Shown: positions 7,644-15,413 of the stretch, piece by piece
Layout of the letters: every line of letters begins with the position of its first letter
Numbering within the stretch: position 1 is the stretch's first letter
DNA from: Paracoccus lutimaris
Lineage (GTDB): Bacteria > Pseudomonadota > Alphaproteobacteria > Rhodobacterales > Rhodobacteraceae
Direction: 5' to 3'
DNA length: 42,573 nucleotides
NCBI RefSeq assembly: GCF_003337565.1
Contig: NZ_QPJL01000028.1
Span: forward strand, 1-42,573
Position numbers and translations under genes: made by a program
The notes under the pieces: generated by a model
Seen by the model: only the letters and a program-made list of their open reading frames with translations
Database searches by the model: none
What the model was told of the DNA's origin: nothing

Positions 7644-9730
7644 ACTTCCGGATCGCCGATACATTCACCGACAGCCTCGGCCGCTTGACTGCCCAGGAGC
7701 AGAAAGCTGTCAAGACGACTGCTTTTGACCTGCAGATAAACCCATCGGCTCCTGGCCTGTCATTCCACAAACTGGATCGCGCCAAAGACACGAATTTCTG
7801 GTCGGTGCGGGTGAATGCCGACATCCGGATCATCGTCCATCGCACGGCGGCCAGCATCCTACTGGTCTATGCCGATCACCACGACGATGCCTACAAATGG
7901 GCCGAACGCCGCAAGATTGAACGCCACCCGACGACGGGCGCCATGCAGCTTGTCGAGGTGCGCGAGCGGGTTGAAGAGGTGGAAATCTTCAAGCCCAAAG
8001 AGGTGGCCGCTACACCGGCGCCTGTCACAAAGCCCGCGGCCCGCCTTTTCGACAATCTACGCAAGTTCGAACTGATGGCCTTTGGCGTGCCCGAGGAATG
8101 GGTGAATGACGTCCGGGCGGCCACCGAGGACACATTGTTCGACATCATCGAGCACTTGCCGCAAGAGGCGCAGGAAGCTCTGCTGAAACTGGCTGTGGGC
8201 GAGAAACCGCAACCGCCCGAACCTGCTCCGGTCGAAGCCGATCCGTTTGCTCACCCGGACGCCCAGCGCCGCTTCCGCGTTCTGGCCAACGCAGAAGAAC
8301 TGAAGCAGGCGCTCGACTATCCGTGGGACAAGTGGGCGGTCTTTCTGCATCCGGCCCAGGCTGACCTTGTCGAGCGATCCTTCTCCGGTCCGACCCGGGT
8401 TTCGGGTTCGGCCGGGACAGGAAAAACCATCGTGGCGCTGCATCGTGCGGTCCATCTTGCCCGCGCCAATCCTTCTGCCAAGGTCTTGCTGACGACGTTC
8501 TCCAAGCCGCTGGCGAATGCCCTGCGCAGCAAGTTGGCCAGCCTCGTGGGCAATGAGCCCTTGGTTTCGGCGCGGATTGTCGTGAAGGCGGTCTCGGCAG
8601 TTGGGTATGACCTGCACACCGAACGTTTCGGGCAGCCTCAGATCGCCCCTGCAGCGCTGCTGGACTTGCTGATCACAAAGGCAGCGGCCGAAGTCGAAGG
8701 GCACCGGTTCTCCAAGCAGTTCCTGATGGGAGAGTGGGCCGACGTCGTGGACGCTTGGCAACTTCGGTCCTGGGAAGATTACCGTGACGTCTCACGGCTG
8801 GGCAGGAAGACCCGGATCGGCGGAAAGCAGCGCGAAACCCTGTGGACCATCTTTGAGCGCGTCCGTGCTGGGCTGCGGGAACGTGGTGTTGTGACATGGT
8901 CGGACGTCTTTGGCCGTCTGGCAGACAGTTTCGGCCAAGGCAGCACACGCCCCTACGACTTCGCCGTGATCGACGAAGCGCAGGACCTCGGTGTGACCGA
9001 GGCGCGGTTCTTCGCCGCCATGGCAGCAGGGCGAAGTGACGGTCTCTTCTTCGCCGGGGATCTTGGCCAGCGCATCTTTCAACAGCCCTTCTCTTGGAAG
9101 GCGCTTGGCCTTGATGTCCGCGGCCGCTCTTTCACGCTGCGCATCAATTACCGCACATCGCACCAGATCCGCACACATGCCGATCGGCTACTGCCGTCAA
9201 CTGTTTCGGATGTCGACGGAAACACGGAAGGGCGGCGCGGCACGGTTTCCATGTTCGATGGGCCTCCGCCCATGGTCTTGGCCTGCAACGATGATGATCA
9301 TGAATGCCGCTCGGTTGCAGGCTGGATCACTGATCGGCTGAAAGAGGGCTGCGCGCCGCGGGAGGTTGGTGTCTTCGTCCGGTCGGATGCAGAACTGAAA
9401 CGTGCGCGTTTTGCCGTGAAAGCCGCGGGTGTTCGTGCGGTCGAATTGAGTGAAAAAGTCGAAGTGGAGGACGGGGCAGTCGCCATCAGTACAATGCACT
9501 TCGCCAAGGGGCTGGAGTTCCGGTCAGTGGTGGTCATGGCCTGCGACGACGAGGTGATCCCGCAATCAGAGCGGATCGAGTCAGTGGCTGACGACGCGGA
9601 CCTCGAGGAAGTCTACAACACGGAACGGCACCTGCTCTATGTCGCCTGCACAAGGGCGAGGGATCACCTGCTGGTGACCGGCGTCACTCCCGTATCGGAG
9701 TTCGTCGACGACTTCCTCAAGGGCAACTGA
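7640..9730 (+). CDS. UvrD/Rep-type SF1 helicase with RelE-like N-terminal domain
   Basis: This 696-residue protein is in two parts. Residues 1 to about 100 have the look of a RelE/ParE-fold domain ('FHKL...FWSVRVNADIRIIVHRTAASILLVYADHHDDAYKWAERR'), the pattern of RelE toxin homologues. From about residue 210 it is a superfamily 1A helicase: Walker A GSAGTGKT at 256-263, Walker B VIDEAQD near 442-448, a GDLGQRIFQQ-type motif III, an INYRTS motif IV and, near the C-terminus, YVACTRARDHLLV (motif VI). The RelE-like part lies before the helicase, not inserted in it. It closes the operon and overlaps the GIY-YIG gene by 4 nt. SF1 helicases often pair with nucleases in phage defence, so it may unwind or sense DNA ends for the system. 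Whether the RelE-like part keeps RNase activity is unknown. Confidence 0.85.
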   Translation: MNFRIADTFTDSLGRLTAQEQKAVKTTAFDLQINPSAPGLSFHKLDRAKDTNFWSVRVNADIRIIVHRTAASILLVYADHHDDAYKWAERRKIERHPTTGAMQLVEVRERVEEVEIFKPKEVAATPAPVTKPAARLFDNLRKFELMAFGVPEEWVNDVRAATEDTLFDIIEHLPQEAQEALLKLAVGEKPQPPEPAPVEADPFAHPDAQRRFRVLANAEELKQALDYPWDKWAVFLHPAQADLVERSFSGPTRVSGSAGTGKTIVALHRAVHLARANPSAKVLLTTFSKPLANALRSKLASLVGNEPLVSARIVVKAVSAVGYDLHTERFGQPQIAPAALLDLLITKAAAEVEGHRFSKQFLMGEWADVVDAWQLRSWEDYRDVSRLGRKTRIGGKQRETLWTIFERVRAGLRERGVVTWSDVFGRLADSFGQGSTRPYDFAVIDEAQDLGVTEARFFAAMAAGRSDGLFFAGDLGQRIFQQPFSWKALGLDVRGRSFTLRINYRTSHQIRTHADRLLPSTVSDVDGNTEGRRGTVSMFDGPPPMVLACNDDDHECRSVAGWITDRLKEGCAPREVGVFVRSDAELKRARFAVKAAGVRAVELSEKVEVEDGAVAISTMHFAKGLEFRSVVVMACDDEVIPQSERIESVADDADLEEVYNTERHLLYVACTRARDHLLVTGVTPVSEFVDDFLKGN

Positions 9731-10140
9731 CCGACGAGGTGGGTGCCCCCCTCCTCTGGTTCCTCCCCGGCCCCAAACGTATGCGGGGGGGCGCAGCGCG
9801 GCGGTTCGCTAGCGTGAGGCGTTTTCACCGGGGAAGCCAGGCGGAAGCCACCTTGCGCGCTGACGCCGGAAATCTTGAGTCAGATCAGCGGCTTGCGGAA
9901 TCACGATCTGGCTAGGGTGGATTCCCGGCGGGAATCCAGGGAAGCCACCTTCGGGTAAGCCAGGTGGCCAGAAGCCACCACAGAAAGCCAATTCGTCTGA
10001 AGCCGTTGAATCCGCTTCACTTTTCGGCTTGACAGACCTGCCCCCATTGACCTACCCCTTGATCATCGAAGAATTGTGCCCGGAGGAACCCCCTCGCGGG
10101 CCTTTTCATTTCCCCTCCCCCACATCCCGAGCCCCATCCC
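9731..10140. other. 410-bp non-coding region with short AAGCCA repeats and a hairpin
   Basis: No convincing gene lies here; a 60-codon minus-strand frame has no ribosome binding site and low-complexity content. The hexamer AAGCCA occurs at 9834, 9845, 9942, 9957, 9972 and 9985, in two clusters with 11-15 bp spacing, often as AAGCCAGG followed by AAGCCACC. Between the clusters is a perfect 8-bp inverted repeat (GGATTCCC/GGGAATCC, 9919-9937). The region separates the AT-richer restriction operon from the GC-rich phage genes, so it may hold an insertion junction, an operator array or a structured RNA. I cannot tell which. Confidence 0.5.
10029..10057 (+). promoter_or_regulatory. Possible sigma70 promoter for the methyltransferase pair
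   Basis: A perfect -35 hexamer TTGACA is at 10029-10034, followed at 17-18 bp by a poor -10 (CTACCC/TACCCC). A second -35-like TTGACC is at 10047-10052. Either could drive the two genes starting at 10141. The weak -10 keeps confidence low. Confidence 0.25.
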
Positions 10141-11403
10141 ATGGACCTCGTCTTCGCGCCGAGCCAGATTGAAACTTGGCCGATTGCCCGGCTACGCCCC
10201 TATGCCCGCAATGCCAAGATGCATGGCGACGACCAAGTGGCGAAGATCGCCGCCAGTATGGCCAAGTTCGGCTGGACCGTGCCCTGCATGGTGGCCGACG
10301 ATGGCGACCTGATCGCGGGCCATGGCCGGGTGCTGGCGGCCACCATGCTCGGGCTGACCGAGGTGCCGGTGATCCGGCTCAGCCATCTCGATGAGGCGGA
10401 ACGCCGGGCCTACCGGATCGCCGACAACAAGCTGACGGAACTGGGCGAATGGGACGAGGCCCTGCTACGCGACGAGATCACGGGGCTTTTGGCCGAGGAC
10501 TTCGACCTGACCCTGCTCGGCATCAGCGACGATGACCTCGACGCGTTGTTGCGGGATCCGGAGGCGCTGGGCGAGGATGGCCCGGTCGAGGGCGAGGACG
10601 ATGTGCCCGAATTGCCGGTCACGCCGGTGTCGGTGCCGGGCGACCTTTGGCAGCTCGGGGCGCACCGGCTGATCTGCGGCGATAGCACCTCGGCCGATGT
10701 GGTCGGGCGGCTCTTGGGTGATGTGCGCCCGCTGCTGATGGTGACCGACCCACCCTATGGGGTGGAATATGACCCCTCCTGGCGTAATGCAGCCGGGGCC
10801 GCGAAGACCAAGCGCACCGGTAAGGTGCTGAACGACGACCGGGCCGACTGGCGCGAGGCTTGGGCGCTGTTTCCCGGCGACGTCGCCTATGTCTGGCACG
10901 GCGCGCTGCATGCCGCGACGGTGGCCGAGAGCCTGGTGGCCGCGAGTTTCGCCATCCGGTCGCAGATCATCTGGGCCAAGGACCGGCTGGTCCTCAGCCG
11001 CGGCGATTACCACTGGCAGCACGAACCCTGCTGGTATGCCGTCCGCGCCAAGGGCAAGGGTCACTGGGCCGGAGACCGCAAGCAGACCACCCTCTGGCAG
11101 ATCTCCAACCGGGATCAGGATGCCGACACCGTGCACGGCACCCAGAAGCCGGTCGAGTGCATGCGCCGCCCGATCCTGAACAATTCCAGCCCCGGCCAGG
11201 CAGTCTACGAGCCCTTCATGGGTTCCGGCACCACGCTGATCGCGGCCGAAACCACGGGTCGGGTCTGCCTGGGCGTGGAACTGAACCCGGCCTATGTCGA
11301 TGTGGCCATCGAGCGCTGGCAGTCATTCACCGGCCAAGAGGCGGTGCTGGCGGAGACCGGTGAAACTTTCAACGCCCTCAAGGCAAAGCGGAGCGCAGCA
11401 TGA
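10141..11403 (+). CDS. ParB-like/DNA methyltransferase fusion, DPPY type
   Basis: This 420-residue protein has an N-terminal ParB/Srx-like domain (about 10-110) with the signature IAGHGR at 58-63 and 'YRIADNKLTELG' at 91-102. A beta-class methyltransferase follows: DPPY at 203-206 and EPFMGSGTT at 357-365 for SAM binding. The order, catalytic motif first, is typical of phage-borne adenine methyltransferases. Such enzymes modify phage DNA, often to escape host restriction; the ParB-like part probably aids DNA binding. The stop overlaps the start of the next gene by 4 nt. The first about 130 residues are close to those of the next protein, so the pair comes from duplication or from shuffling of catalytic domains. 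Confidence 0.88.
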   Translation: MDLVFAPSQIETWPIARLRPYARNAKMHGDDQVAKIAASMAKFGWTVPCMVADDGDLIAGHGRVLAATMLGLTEVPVIRLSHLDEAERRAYRIADNKLTELGEWDEALLRDEITGLLAEDFDLTLLGISDDDLDALLRDPEALGEDGPVEGEDDVPELPVTPVSVPGDLWQLGAHRLICGDSTSADVVGRLLGDVRPLLMVTDPPYGVEYDPSWRNAAGAAKTKRTGKVLNDDRADWREAWALFPGDVAYVWHGALHAATVAESLVAASFAIRSQIIWAKDRLVLSRGDYHWQHEPCWYAVRAKGKGHWAGDRKQTTLWQISNRDQDADTVHGTQKPVECMRRPILNNSSPGQAVYEPFMGSGTTLIAAETTGRVCLGVELNPAYVDVAIERWQSFTGQEAVLAETGETFNALKAKRSAA

Positions 11404-12728
11404 ACGCGCCCCTCCTGCCGGGCCGGATCGAGCATTGGTCGCTGGCCCGGCTCCGGCCGTACGCCCGGAATGCCAAGACCCACGACGCTGACCAGGTGGC
11501 GAAGATCGCCGCCAGCATGGCCGAGTTCGGCTGGACCGTGCCGGTGCTGGTCGCAGCCGATGGCGAGCTGATCGCGGGCCATGGCCGCATCCTGGCCGCG
11601 GCCCGGCTGGGTCTGTCCGAGGCGCCGGTCATCGTGTTGCGCCACCTGACCGAGGCGCAGCGCCGGGCCTATCGGATCGCCGACAACAAACTGACCGAAC
11701 TGGGCGGGTGGGACGAGGCGCTGCTGCTCGAGGAACTGCGGGGGCTGATGGCCGAGGATTTCGACCTCGGGCTGATCGGGATCCCAGAAGGCGAACTGGA
11801 CGCGCTGCTGCACGATGCCGACGACCGCGCGCCAATCGACGATGACGCGGCCGATGCAATCCCGGACGCCCCGGCCGAGCCGATCACGCAGGCAGGCGAC
11901 ATCTGGGCGCTGGGCGATCACCGGCTGATCTGCGGCGATGCCACCGACCCGGCCGTCGTGGCGCGACTGATGGACGGTACGCAAGCCTCGCTGCTGTTCA
12001 CCTCCCCACCCTACGCCCAGCAGCGCGACTATGGCGCGGCGAAGGAGAAGGTCGGCGATTGGGATGCGCTGATGCAAGGCGTCTTCGCCGCGGCTCCCGT
12101 CACCGCCGATGCCCAGCTGCTGGTGAACCTCGGCCTCGTCCATCGCGATGGCGAGTGGATCCCTTATTGGGAGAGCTGGGTTGACTGGATGCGCATGCAG
12201 GGCTGGCGGCGCTTCGGCTGGTATGTCTGGGACCAGGGACCCGGCCTGCCCGGCGACTGGAACGGCCGCCTCGCGCCCTCGCACGAGTTCGTCTTCCACT
12301 TCAACCGCCAACCCCGGAGGCCGAACAAGACGGTCGAGAGCAAGCACGCAGGCGAAACCCTCGGCGGCGGCGGGCTGCGCGGGGCGGACGGCACGGTCCA
12401 TCGCAAGACCGGCTACGGCAACGCAATCCAGAGCCACCGCATCCCCGACAGCGTCTTCCGCATCATGCGCCACAAGGGCGGGCTGGGTGCCGCCGGATCG
12501 CACCCGGCCGTCTTCCCGGTGGCGCTGGTCGAGGCTGTGCTGGAAGCCTTCACCGATCCCGGCGACCCGGTGTTCGAGCCCTTCTGCGGCTCTGGAACCC
12601 AGCTGATCGCGGCGGAACGCACCGCGCGGCGCTGCTGCGCGGTGGAACTTGACCCGATCTACTGCGACGTCGCGGTGCGGCGGTGGGAGTTGGCTACGAA
12701 TAGACAGGCCATCCTCACACGGAGATGA
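11400..12728 (+). CDS. ParB-like/DNA methyltransferase fusion, TSPPY type
   Basis: This 442-residue protein is a paralogue of the preceding one. The ParB-like domain (GHGR at 60-63) is nearly collinear with it, but the catalytic part has diverged: motif IV is TSPPY (201-205) and the SAM motif is EPFCGSGTQ (from 393). TSPPY/SPPY is the usual signature of N4-cytosine enzymes, whereas DPPY in the neighbour is typical of N6-adenine. An extra Trp-rich segment (about 255-290) and a Gly-rich loop (about 320-330) fill the recognition region. Start and stop codons overlap as ATGA, so the two are translated together. The likely job is a second, different mark on phage DNA. Target sequences cannot be read from the protein. 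Confidence 0.87.
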   Translation: MNAPLLPGRIEHWSLARLRPYARNAKTHDADQVAKIAASMAEFGWTVPVLVAADGELIAGHGRILAAARLGLSEAPVIVLRHLTEAQRRAYRIADNKLTELGGWDEALLLEELRGLMAEDFDLGLIGIPEGELDALLHDADDRAPIDDDAADAIPDAPAEPITQAGDIWALGDHRLICGDATDPAVVARLMDGTQASLLFTSPPYAQQRDYGAAKEKVGDWDALMQGVFAAAPVTADAQLLVNLGLVHRDGEWIPYWESWVDWMRMQGWRRFGWYVWDQGPGLPGDWNGRLAPSHEFVFHFNRQPRRPNKTVESKHAGETLGGGGLRGADGTVHRKTGYGNAIQSHRIPDSVFRIMRHKGGLGAAGSHPAVFPVALVEAVLEAFTDPGDPVFEPFCGSGTQLIAAERTARRCCAVELDPIYCDVAVRRWELATNRQAILTRR

Positions 12729-12784
12729 AGCTCTTGGACACGACAGCAATGTCAGCAATGCTTTGGATCGACTCGAAACCCGGA

Positions 12785-12812
12785 TTGACGAGCCATGATA
12801 CGCCGACCTAAT
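12785..12812 (+). promoter_or_regulatory. Probable promoter of the 390-aa cargo gene
   Basis: TTGACG (12785-12790) and CCTAAT (12807-12812) are separated by 16 bp, about 50 bp before the GTG start at 12861. The stretch is AT-richer than the methyltransferase genes. This suggests that the cargo gene has its own promoter. Confidence 0.35.
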
Positions 12813-12860
12813 CCTCGGTCGAAGATGCGGTAGTATCCCGAACACAGACGAGGAACCCAA

Positions 12861-14033
12861 GTGCACCGGAACGATTTGTCAGTCTGCAAGGTCATGTTGA
12901 ATGCAGACCTCTTCAGGGAACAGTACCCCCAGTATCCCCTCGCAAATCTCCGACTGCCGCGCGATAGCCTCGGGATCCCGACCGACTACAGCGAAACTTC
13001 AGAAAAACTGTGCCACATCGTATCTGAGACATTCCGAAAGGCAATTGCGCAACGTACGAAGGGCTTGCACGACCTCGGCCACGCCGTCGAGGAAACGCTA
13101 ACGCTCCAGACAAACGATACACTCAGGGTCAATTACGCAGAAATCTACGCGATGATCCAGACGGCCAGAGCACTCTCGGACGACGAGCTTCAAACCGAAA
13201 TAACCACCGGCTTGATGAGATTGGCGGCGGAGCAACCAGCCGCACCAATATTTATGTCACTGTGCAAATCCATCTACGTCTTCTGGAATTATCCTGCGCT
13301 GCAAAAGGGTTTCAGTGCGGAAGACTTGGACGCCATCGACATGTTGCAGCGCTACATGAACGGCGCATTATGGGCAGCAGAGCTTCACGGTGGTCTATCC
13401 GGCAAGAGTGCCAATGGGCCAGAGCGGCATTCGAGAAAAGAACCGCCGATGACGCGTCGATCGCAAGAAGCCGCGACGAAGCCCCCCGCTCAGGAGGAAG
13501 TCACGACCAACATCGGCGTATATGCAAATTTGCTCGAAGTATCGGCGAGACCCGACCCGGTGGAGTATCGCCGCAACCATGGCGCTAAGGGTCTAAAGAA
13601 CAGCGCCGGTATTCCTCTGGCGTTTGAAGATCAGGCCGAAGCGGTGGGACGAATTATCGCCTCGGCCTATGAAGAAAAGTACGATCAGATCAAGGCCGAG
13701 ATGCAGTCTCGCGGGATGCAGTTCTCGGCAGTGATTTCGGATGATGCAGGGCGCCCACTCTCGGTCAACTTCGCCGCCGTCGCGGCAGCACCCGTTGTCA
13801 GCCAGATCACGGACGAGACCGACCTCGTGCCGTACTGTGTATCTGCCTTGCATTGGCTGCTTGCTTCAGAAGATCACGAATGGGTTTTTAGTCACCTTGT
13901 GGAAGCAACTGGGGCCTTTTTCCGTTCAGAGATGCTTCGAAAGCAGCTCGTCAAGGGGTACGCCGACGACTTCGATGACTTGCGTGACCTGCTTCGTGAA
14001 GCCCTTTACCAGTACATCCACCGGCATGTCTGA
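12861..14033 (+). CDS. Unknown 390-aa protein, probable prophage cargo gene
   Basis: The GTG start is preceded by GAGGAA at good distance; an ATG at 12894 is the alternative. I recognise no family. The first about 165 residues are helical, ending in an aromatic 'MSLCKSIYVFWNY' patch that could be a buried helix rather than a membrane segment. Residues about 190-225 form a charged, Pro-rich linker, and a second helical domain follows with acidic 'YADDFDDLRDLLREALYQY' near the end. Base composition is lower in GC than the flanking phage genes, it has a possible promoter of its own, and it faces the minus-strand DUF3489 gene. These are the usual signs of a moron or defence gene picked up by transfer. 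Function unknown. Confidence 0.75.
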   Translation: MHRNDLSVCKVMLNADLFREQYPQYPLANLRLPRDSLGIPTDYSETSEKLCHIVSETFRKAIAQRTKGLHDLGHAVEETLTLQTNDTLRVNYAEIYAMIQTARALSDDELQTEITTGLMRLAAEQPAAPIFMSLCKSIYVFWNYPALQKGFSAEDLDAIDMLQRYMNGALWAAELHGGLSGKSANGPERHSRKEPPMTRRSQEAATKPPAQEEVTTNIGVYANLLEVSARPDPVEYRRNHGAKGLKNSAGIPLAFEDQAEAVGRIIASAYEEKYDQIKAEMQSRGMQFSAVISDDAGRPLSVNFAAVAAAPVVSQITDETDLVPYCVSALHWLLASEDHEWVFSHLVEATGAFFRSEMLRKQLVKGYADDFDDLRDLLREALYQYIHRHV

Positions 14034-14065
14034 CGGGTGACAAGCCACCAAAACTGAACAACGAT

Positions 14066-14629
14066 CTAGACGCTAACCCGATACACTGTCCCCCTGCCCT
14101 CGACCTTTTCGGCGCTGATGGGCAGGCCAAGCTTCTTCTTGATCGCCCCGGAAATGGCCCCCCTCGCGGTGTGGGCTTGCCAAGACGTCGCCGCCACGAT
14201 CTCGGCGACCGTCGCGCCCTCGGGGCGCTGCAGCATGTCGATGATCAGCGCCTGCTTGGTGCCAGCGCGGATTGCCGCTGGTTTAGCCGCATCGTCAGGC
14301 GTTTGCGCCGGTTCCGGCTTCGGCTTCGCCTTCCGCGCGATGGCGACCGCGCTGGCCACCAGCGGCTCGATCCCGATGACTTCCAGCCCGGCCTCGGTCG
14401 CGATCAACGTGGTGCCGTGGCCATCGCCGGTCTCGCGCCACATCGGCTCGCTGCGGCGCAGGTTGGCCTCGACCTCCTCGAGCCAGCCGCGGGCGATCAT
14501 CTTGCCGACCACCATCTTGGCGGCGGCGCCGACCAGCCCCTCGGGCAGCGGCAGGGCGAGATTCCCCGGCCGGGTCGCTGCGCGGGAGAGGATCAGGCAT
14601 TGGGTGTCGGACCGAACCACCTCTGTCAT
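14066..14629 (-). CDS. DUF3489 family protein
   Basis: This 187-residue protein starts at the ATG at 14629, which has GGAGG five bases before it on the minus strand. A longer frame running upstream to 15028 is Arg/His-rich nonsense and overlaps two other genes, so it was not used. The C-terminal about 65 residues (ALIIDMLQRPEGATVAEI...ARGAISGAIKKKLGL...GTVYRV) match the DUF3489 domain, a small winged-helix-like fold common in alphaproteobacterial phages. The middle has an Ala/Pro/Lys-rich linker. It is probably a DNA-binding phage protein of unknown target. It is the last of three small minus-strand genes that lie back to back with the terminase operon. Confidence 0.85.
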   Translation of the reverse strand: MTEVVRSDTQCLILSRAATRPGNLALPLPEGLVGAAAKMVVGKMIARGWLEEVEANLRRSEPMWRETGDGHGTTLIATEAGLEVIGIEPLVASAVAIARKAKPKPEPAQTPDDAAKPAAIRAGTKQALIIDMLQRPEGATVAEIVAATSWQAHTARGAISGAIKKKLGLPISAEKVEGRGTVYRVSV

Positions 14630-14724
14630 GGGGGCCTCCGTGGCTTTGGGCGCGCGGTGTGCGCGCCTTCTACGAAGGCAAGCCCCGTCATCGGACGGGG
14701 CGGCCGTCGCGCCGTGTGGGCGCG

Positions 14725-14952
14725 TCAGGCGGCGTGTTCGCCTTCCTTGAAGGCGCTGTCGGTGATCTGGCGCAGAAGGCCCGCGTAGTGCTTCAGCGTC
14801 CCGACGTGCCCCCAATGGATCTCGTCGGGGTGGGTCTCGAAGTGGTCGCCGCTGAGGGCCTTCAGGCGCTCCAGCATGGTGTCGATCTCGGCCTTGGCGG
14901 TGATGAAGGCGTCGAGGGCTTTGGAATTGTCGGTGGCGCGGCGGGTGGTCAT
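14725..14952 (-). CDS. Small hypothetical protein (75 aa)
   Basis: I chose the ATG at 14952 because GAAGGA lies 9 nt upstream; an earlier ATG at 14979 lacks such a site. The protein is helical, charged, and likely coiled ('ALDAFITAKAEIDTMLERLKALSGDH'), with a second helix 'GTLKHYAGLLRQITDSAF'. No family is known to me. Proteins of this kind often accompany DUF3489 genes in Rhodobacterales prophages, but I recall this only in general terms. Confidence 0.7.
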   Translation of the reverse strand: MTTRRATDNSKALDAFITAKAEIDTMLERLKALSGDHFETHPDEIHWGHVGTLKHYAGLLRQITDSAFKEGEHAA

Positions 14953-15012
14953 GGCGGGGCGTCCTTCGGTGAGTTGCATCGTTTCGGTGCCAACACCATC
15001 GCTCTGTCGGAC

Positions 15013-15060
15013 GAATGATCGTAGGCAAATCGGAGCAATATCAGTGCTTTCTGATCATTC
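15013..15060. repeat. Spaced inverted repeat GAATGATC/GATCATTC
   Basis: An 8-bp perfect inverted repeat, with arms at 15013-15020 and 15053-15060, lies in the AT-rich gap between two minus-strand genes. The 32-bp spacing suits two operator half-sites or a weak stem. It may regulate the 75-aa gene. Evidence is the sequence symmetry only. Confidence 0.3.
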
Positions 15061-15063
15061 CGA

Positions 15064-15279
15064 TCAGATCAGCCGCATCTCGGCCAGCGTGCGGCTGGCG
15101 GCACTCAGCTGGGCGGTCGGCAGTTCGATCTTCAGGTGCGACAGGACGTCAGAGGCCTCAGCCGGGATCCCGCTCTCGCGCAGCGCCTCCTCGATGACTT
15201 CGGCAATGGCGTCCGGGCGGCTCAAGTCAAAGCCCTCGGGAAGGGTGGAATAGTCGATGCGGATGGTGGTAGTGGTCAT
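15064..15279 (-). CDS. Small hypothetical protein (71 aa)
   Basis: The start at 15279 has a strong AGGAGG site 9 nt upstream. The protein begins with a Thr-rich strand (TTTTIRIDY), then 'LSRPDAIAEVIEEALRESGIP' and ends in two short helices. It is acidic overall and soluble. I recognise no family. It is the first gene of the minus-strand group and is divergent from the terminase small-subunit gene, so it may share the regulatory gap with it. Confidence 0.7.
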   Translation of the reverse strand: MTTTTIRIDYSTLPEGFDLSRPDAIAEVIEEALRESGIPAEASDVLSHLKIELPTAQLSAASRTLAEMRLI

Positions 15280-15313
15280 GGTGAAGCCCTCCTGGGATCG
15301 GCGCGATGCAGCC

Positions 15314-15371
15314 TGTTGATGGACAACAGAATCGCTCCAGAGGCGGAGACAATCAACGGGAATGATTGTCT
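15314..15371. promoter_or_regulatory. Two inverted repeats in the divergent region before the terminase genes
   Basis: A 25-bp inverted repeat has perfect 9-bp arms AGACAATCA (15347-15355) and TGATTGTCT (15363-15371) with a 7-bp centre. A smaller one, TGTTG/CAACA, lies at 15314-15328. The surroundings (15360-15400) are AT-rich. The position, between divergent genes and directly before the small terminase, suits an operator, and it is also where lambda-type phages carry terminase-binding sites near cos. Which of these it is cannot be decided by eye. Confidence 0.45.
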
Positions 15372-15413
15372 TTTCCTGTTTATTTTCAATAGTTTGATAG
15401 GCATCACGACGCC

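Noticed and set aside
9834..9990. CRISPR array
   Set aside because: The AAGCCA units are far too short and irregularly spaced, and there are no cas genes.
9809..9991. 60-codon minus-strand frame in the repeat region
   Set aside because: Its Gly/Pro pattern comes from the AAGCCA repeats; no ribosome binding site.
14630..15028. N-terminal extension of the DUF3489 frame
   Set aside because: The extension is Arg/His/Pro-rich, overlaps two other small genes, and the ATG at 14629 has a good GGAGG site.
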